DNA of 14,448 nucleotides from Dehalococcoidia bacterium (lineage in GTDB: Bacteria > Chloroflexota > Dehalococcoidia > Dehalococcoidales > DAOWJC01): NCBI GenBank assembly GCA_030640595.1, contig DAOWJC010000062.1, positions 1 through 14,448 on the forward strand, in the 5' to 3' direction. Below the pieces are notes generated by a model. That model made no database searches. It was not told the origin of the DNA and saw only the letters and a program-made list of their open reading frames with translations. The position numbers were made by a program, and so were the translations under genes. This document shows positions 13,018 through 14,448 of the stretch, one piece after another (positions within the stretch are counted from its first letter, which is position 1; each line of letters starts with the position of its first letter).

Positions 13018-14382
13018 ATGAACAATCTTCCCGAGAGTCAAATTGTTAAAATCTGGCAGCACCAGTTACTGGACAGAGCAGAACTGGTCACTGAAGGCGG
13101 TGAGCCGATAGAGATAATCTATCCAGGTAGGCTTAATGACGACCAAGGGGCTGATTTCCGGGATGCCGTCATTGCCACCAGCCGAGGGTTAATAAAGGGG
13201 GATATAGAAGTCCATGTTAAATCTAGTGGTTGGCAAGCTCACCAACACCACCGCGACCCGGTCTATAACCGGGTAATCCTGCATGTGGTAATGTGGCACG
13301 ACACTGAAATGGCTGTCAATCTCCAGAATGGAGGGAATGTTCCGACTCTGGCACTACATAAATACATAAAAAGCCCGATTAGCCAATGGGCTGATGGGGA
13401 ATATCCATCAGCTACCTCAGGTATGCCTTGCTTTAGAGTCGCAGAGCGCCTGACTACAGAGATTATTACAGAATTTCTAGATAGTGCCGGGGAGGCGCGG
13501 TTTTTAGCCAAGGCTGCCCGGTTTCAAAGCGATTTAGCTCAAATGGGGGCAAGCCAGTGCCTTTACCAGGGGATAATGGGCGCTCTGGGCTACTCCAAGA
13601 ATAAGCTCCCCATGCTCAAGCTAGCCTGCAGGTTGCCACTTCAGATTCTTGAGTCTATGACTCAAGGTAGAATATCAGATGAAGAATGCCTTGCCCGACA
13701 ACAGGCCCTCCTGTTGGGTACTGCTGGACTACTCCCGTCACAGTGCCCCGATTGGCATCAGGGAAATGATGATAAATGGGTAGACAAATTGGAGGGGTTA
13801 TGGGCTTCTTCCCACCTGACCGAAGCAATGCCCCGGAATGACTGGCACCTGTTTAAGGTCAGACCCAACAACTCCCCGGTTCGTCGTATAGTAGCTATGA
13901 GTTACCTCATACTCCGCTATAGGGGAAAAGGGATATTGAAAGCGATAATCAATATGGTAAATGAGGTGCCGGTTAACAAAGGTTACCGCAGATTAGAAAA
14001 GGGGTTAGTGGTTACCACCAATGGTTATTGGGCAAGCCACTTTGATTTTGGCTCAGGCAACAGGATAAGAAGCCCTACCCTTCTCGGTAGCTGGCGGGCG
14101 GCTGATATTATAGTAAATGTGCTCCTGCCCTTCACCCTTGCCTGGAGCCGACTTAATTCCCAACCAGAACTGGAGAAGAAGGTCTTTGCCCTTTATCGCT
14201 GTTACCCCAGACTGGCAGTAAACACCATTGAACGGCACATGATGAACCAGCTTGGGCTAAGTAGTCGCCTGGTCAATTCAGCCCAGCGGCAACAGGGGCT
14301 AATCCACATCTATAATAGTTTATGCAGTCAAGGGAAGTGTAGCTCCTGTCCCCTTAAACAAAGCCTGCCTTATATTTATTGA
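13018..14382 (+). CDS. DUF2851 family protein, possible nuclease-like fold
   Basis: 454 residues from the ATG at 13018, 7 nt after GGGGG; the TTG just before it is less likely. The N-terminal part has the conserved block DDQGADFRDAVI (41-52), GDIEVHVKSSGW (61-72), then HQHHRDPVYNRVILHVV (75-91). Asp46 with Glu64-x3-Lys68 (EVHVK) loosely resembles a PD-(D/E)XK nuclease centre. A long helical middle follows (ASQCLYQGIMGALGYSKN). The C-terminus ends with GLIHIYNSLCSQGKCSSC; Cys436, Cys441 and Cys444 could bind zinc or an iron-sulfur cluster. The family is widespread but uncharacterised. The shared operator with the macrodomain gene and repressor suggests a common stress or ADP-ribose-linked role. 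Family recognition is confident; the nuclease idea is inference. Confidence 0.85.
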   Translation: MNNLPESQIVKIWQHQLLDRAELVTEGGEPIEIIYPGRLNDDQGADFRDAVIATSRGLIKGDIEVHVKSSGWQAHQHHRDPVYNRVILHVVMWHDTEMAVNLQNGGNVPTLALHKYIKSPISQWADGEYPSATSGMPCFRVAERLTTEIITEFLDSAGEARFLAKAARFQSDLAQMGASQCLYQGIMGALGYSKNKLPMLKLACRLPLQILESMTQGRISDEECLARQQALLLGTAGLLPSQCPDWHQGNDDKWVDKLEGLWASSHLTEAMPRNDWHLFKVRPNNSPVRRIVAMSYLILRYRGKGILKAIINMVNEVPVNKGYRRLEKGLVVTTNGYWASHFDFGSGNRIRSPTLLGSWRAADIIVNVLLPFTLAWSRLNSQPELEKKVFALYRCYPRLAVNTIERHMMNQLGLSSRLVNSAQRQQGLIHIYNSLCSQGKCSSCPLKQSLPYIY

Positions 14383-14400
14383 CTAGATGAGCGGCAGGCT
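14362..14400 (+). repeat. inverted repeat over the end of the DUF2851 gene
   Basis: AGCCTGCC (14362-14369) pairs with GGCAGGCT (14393-14400) across a 23-nt A/T-rich loop that includes the stop codon. It could stabilise the mRNA 3' end. A weaker pair, CACTGG (14404-14409) with CCAGTG (14440-14445), follows. No gene is seen in the last 66 bp. Confidence 0.4.
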
Positions 14401-14448
14401 ATACACTGGACTTCAACCAGCATAGTAGGCGAGACTAAGCCAGTGACT

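Noticed and set aside
14384..14448. A minus-strand segment reading CTGG-TTGAAGT-CCAG resembles a tRNA T-arm.
   Set aside because: The loop lacks the conserved C and A positions, and no D-arm, anticodon arm or acceptor stem can be placed around it.

Overview
The window looks like chromosome from an uncultured Chloroflexota bacterium, probably class Dehalococcoidia. This is inferred from the pairing of an ECF sigma factor with a DUF5667-type anti-sigma protein, an IPT/TIG repeat surface protein and a DUF2851 protein. No rRNA, tRNA or CRISPR array is visible. A gene-dense accessory element sits between ordinary chromosomal genes.

Left flank (1-2430, all minus strand): the N-terminal part of a RimI-like N-acetyltransferase runs off the left edge. 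A terminator and a small exported helical protein come next, then a DUF5667-type anti-sigma protein and its ECF sigma factor, which are 4 bp apart and surely cotranscribed.

Accessory element (about 2460-8690, genes all plus strand): a complete tyrosine recombinase lies beside a promoter bracketed by an inverted repeat. A second promoter (TATAAT with extended -10) drives a tight five-gene operon (3906-8081): a TRIP13/Pch2-like AAA+ ATPase, a 168-residue protein ending in a transposase-type beta-barrel, a 50-residue charged protein, a Rad50/SMC-like zinc-hook ATPase, and a zinc-finger plus winged-helix protein. Overlapping or near-abutting genes imply one complex or pathway. I recognise no named defence or maintenance system with this gene set, and it is the best candidate here for an undescribed system. 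Behind it lie about 750 bp without a gene but full of hairpins, three of them with the same CTGAAAG apex. At the far end the palindrome AATGTACATT and a TGCATATA motif, both also present at the integrase promoter, reappear; these may mark the element's ends or be regulator sites.

Right flank (8700-14448): a homoserine dehydrogenase with a C-terminal ACT domain has a strong promoter of its own and an unusual active-site segment. It is convergent with a minus-strand, membrane-anchored four-TIG surface protein. Divergent from the latter is a compact regulon: a small XRE-type repressor that appears to be read from a leaderless mRNA, a macrodomain protein, and a DUF2851 protein with a structured 5' leader. 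The same 16-bp palindromic operator (TACAC-N6-GTGT[A/T]) occurs three times, in or overlapping the promoter of each of these genes. The repressor therefore probably controls itself and both partners, tying ADP-ribose chemistry to the uncharacterised DUF2851 protein.
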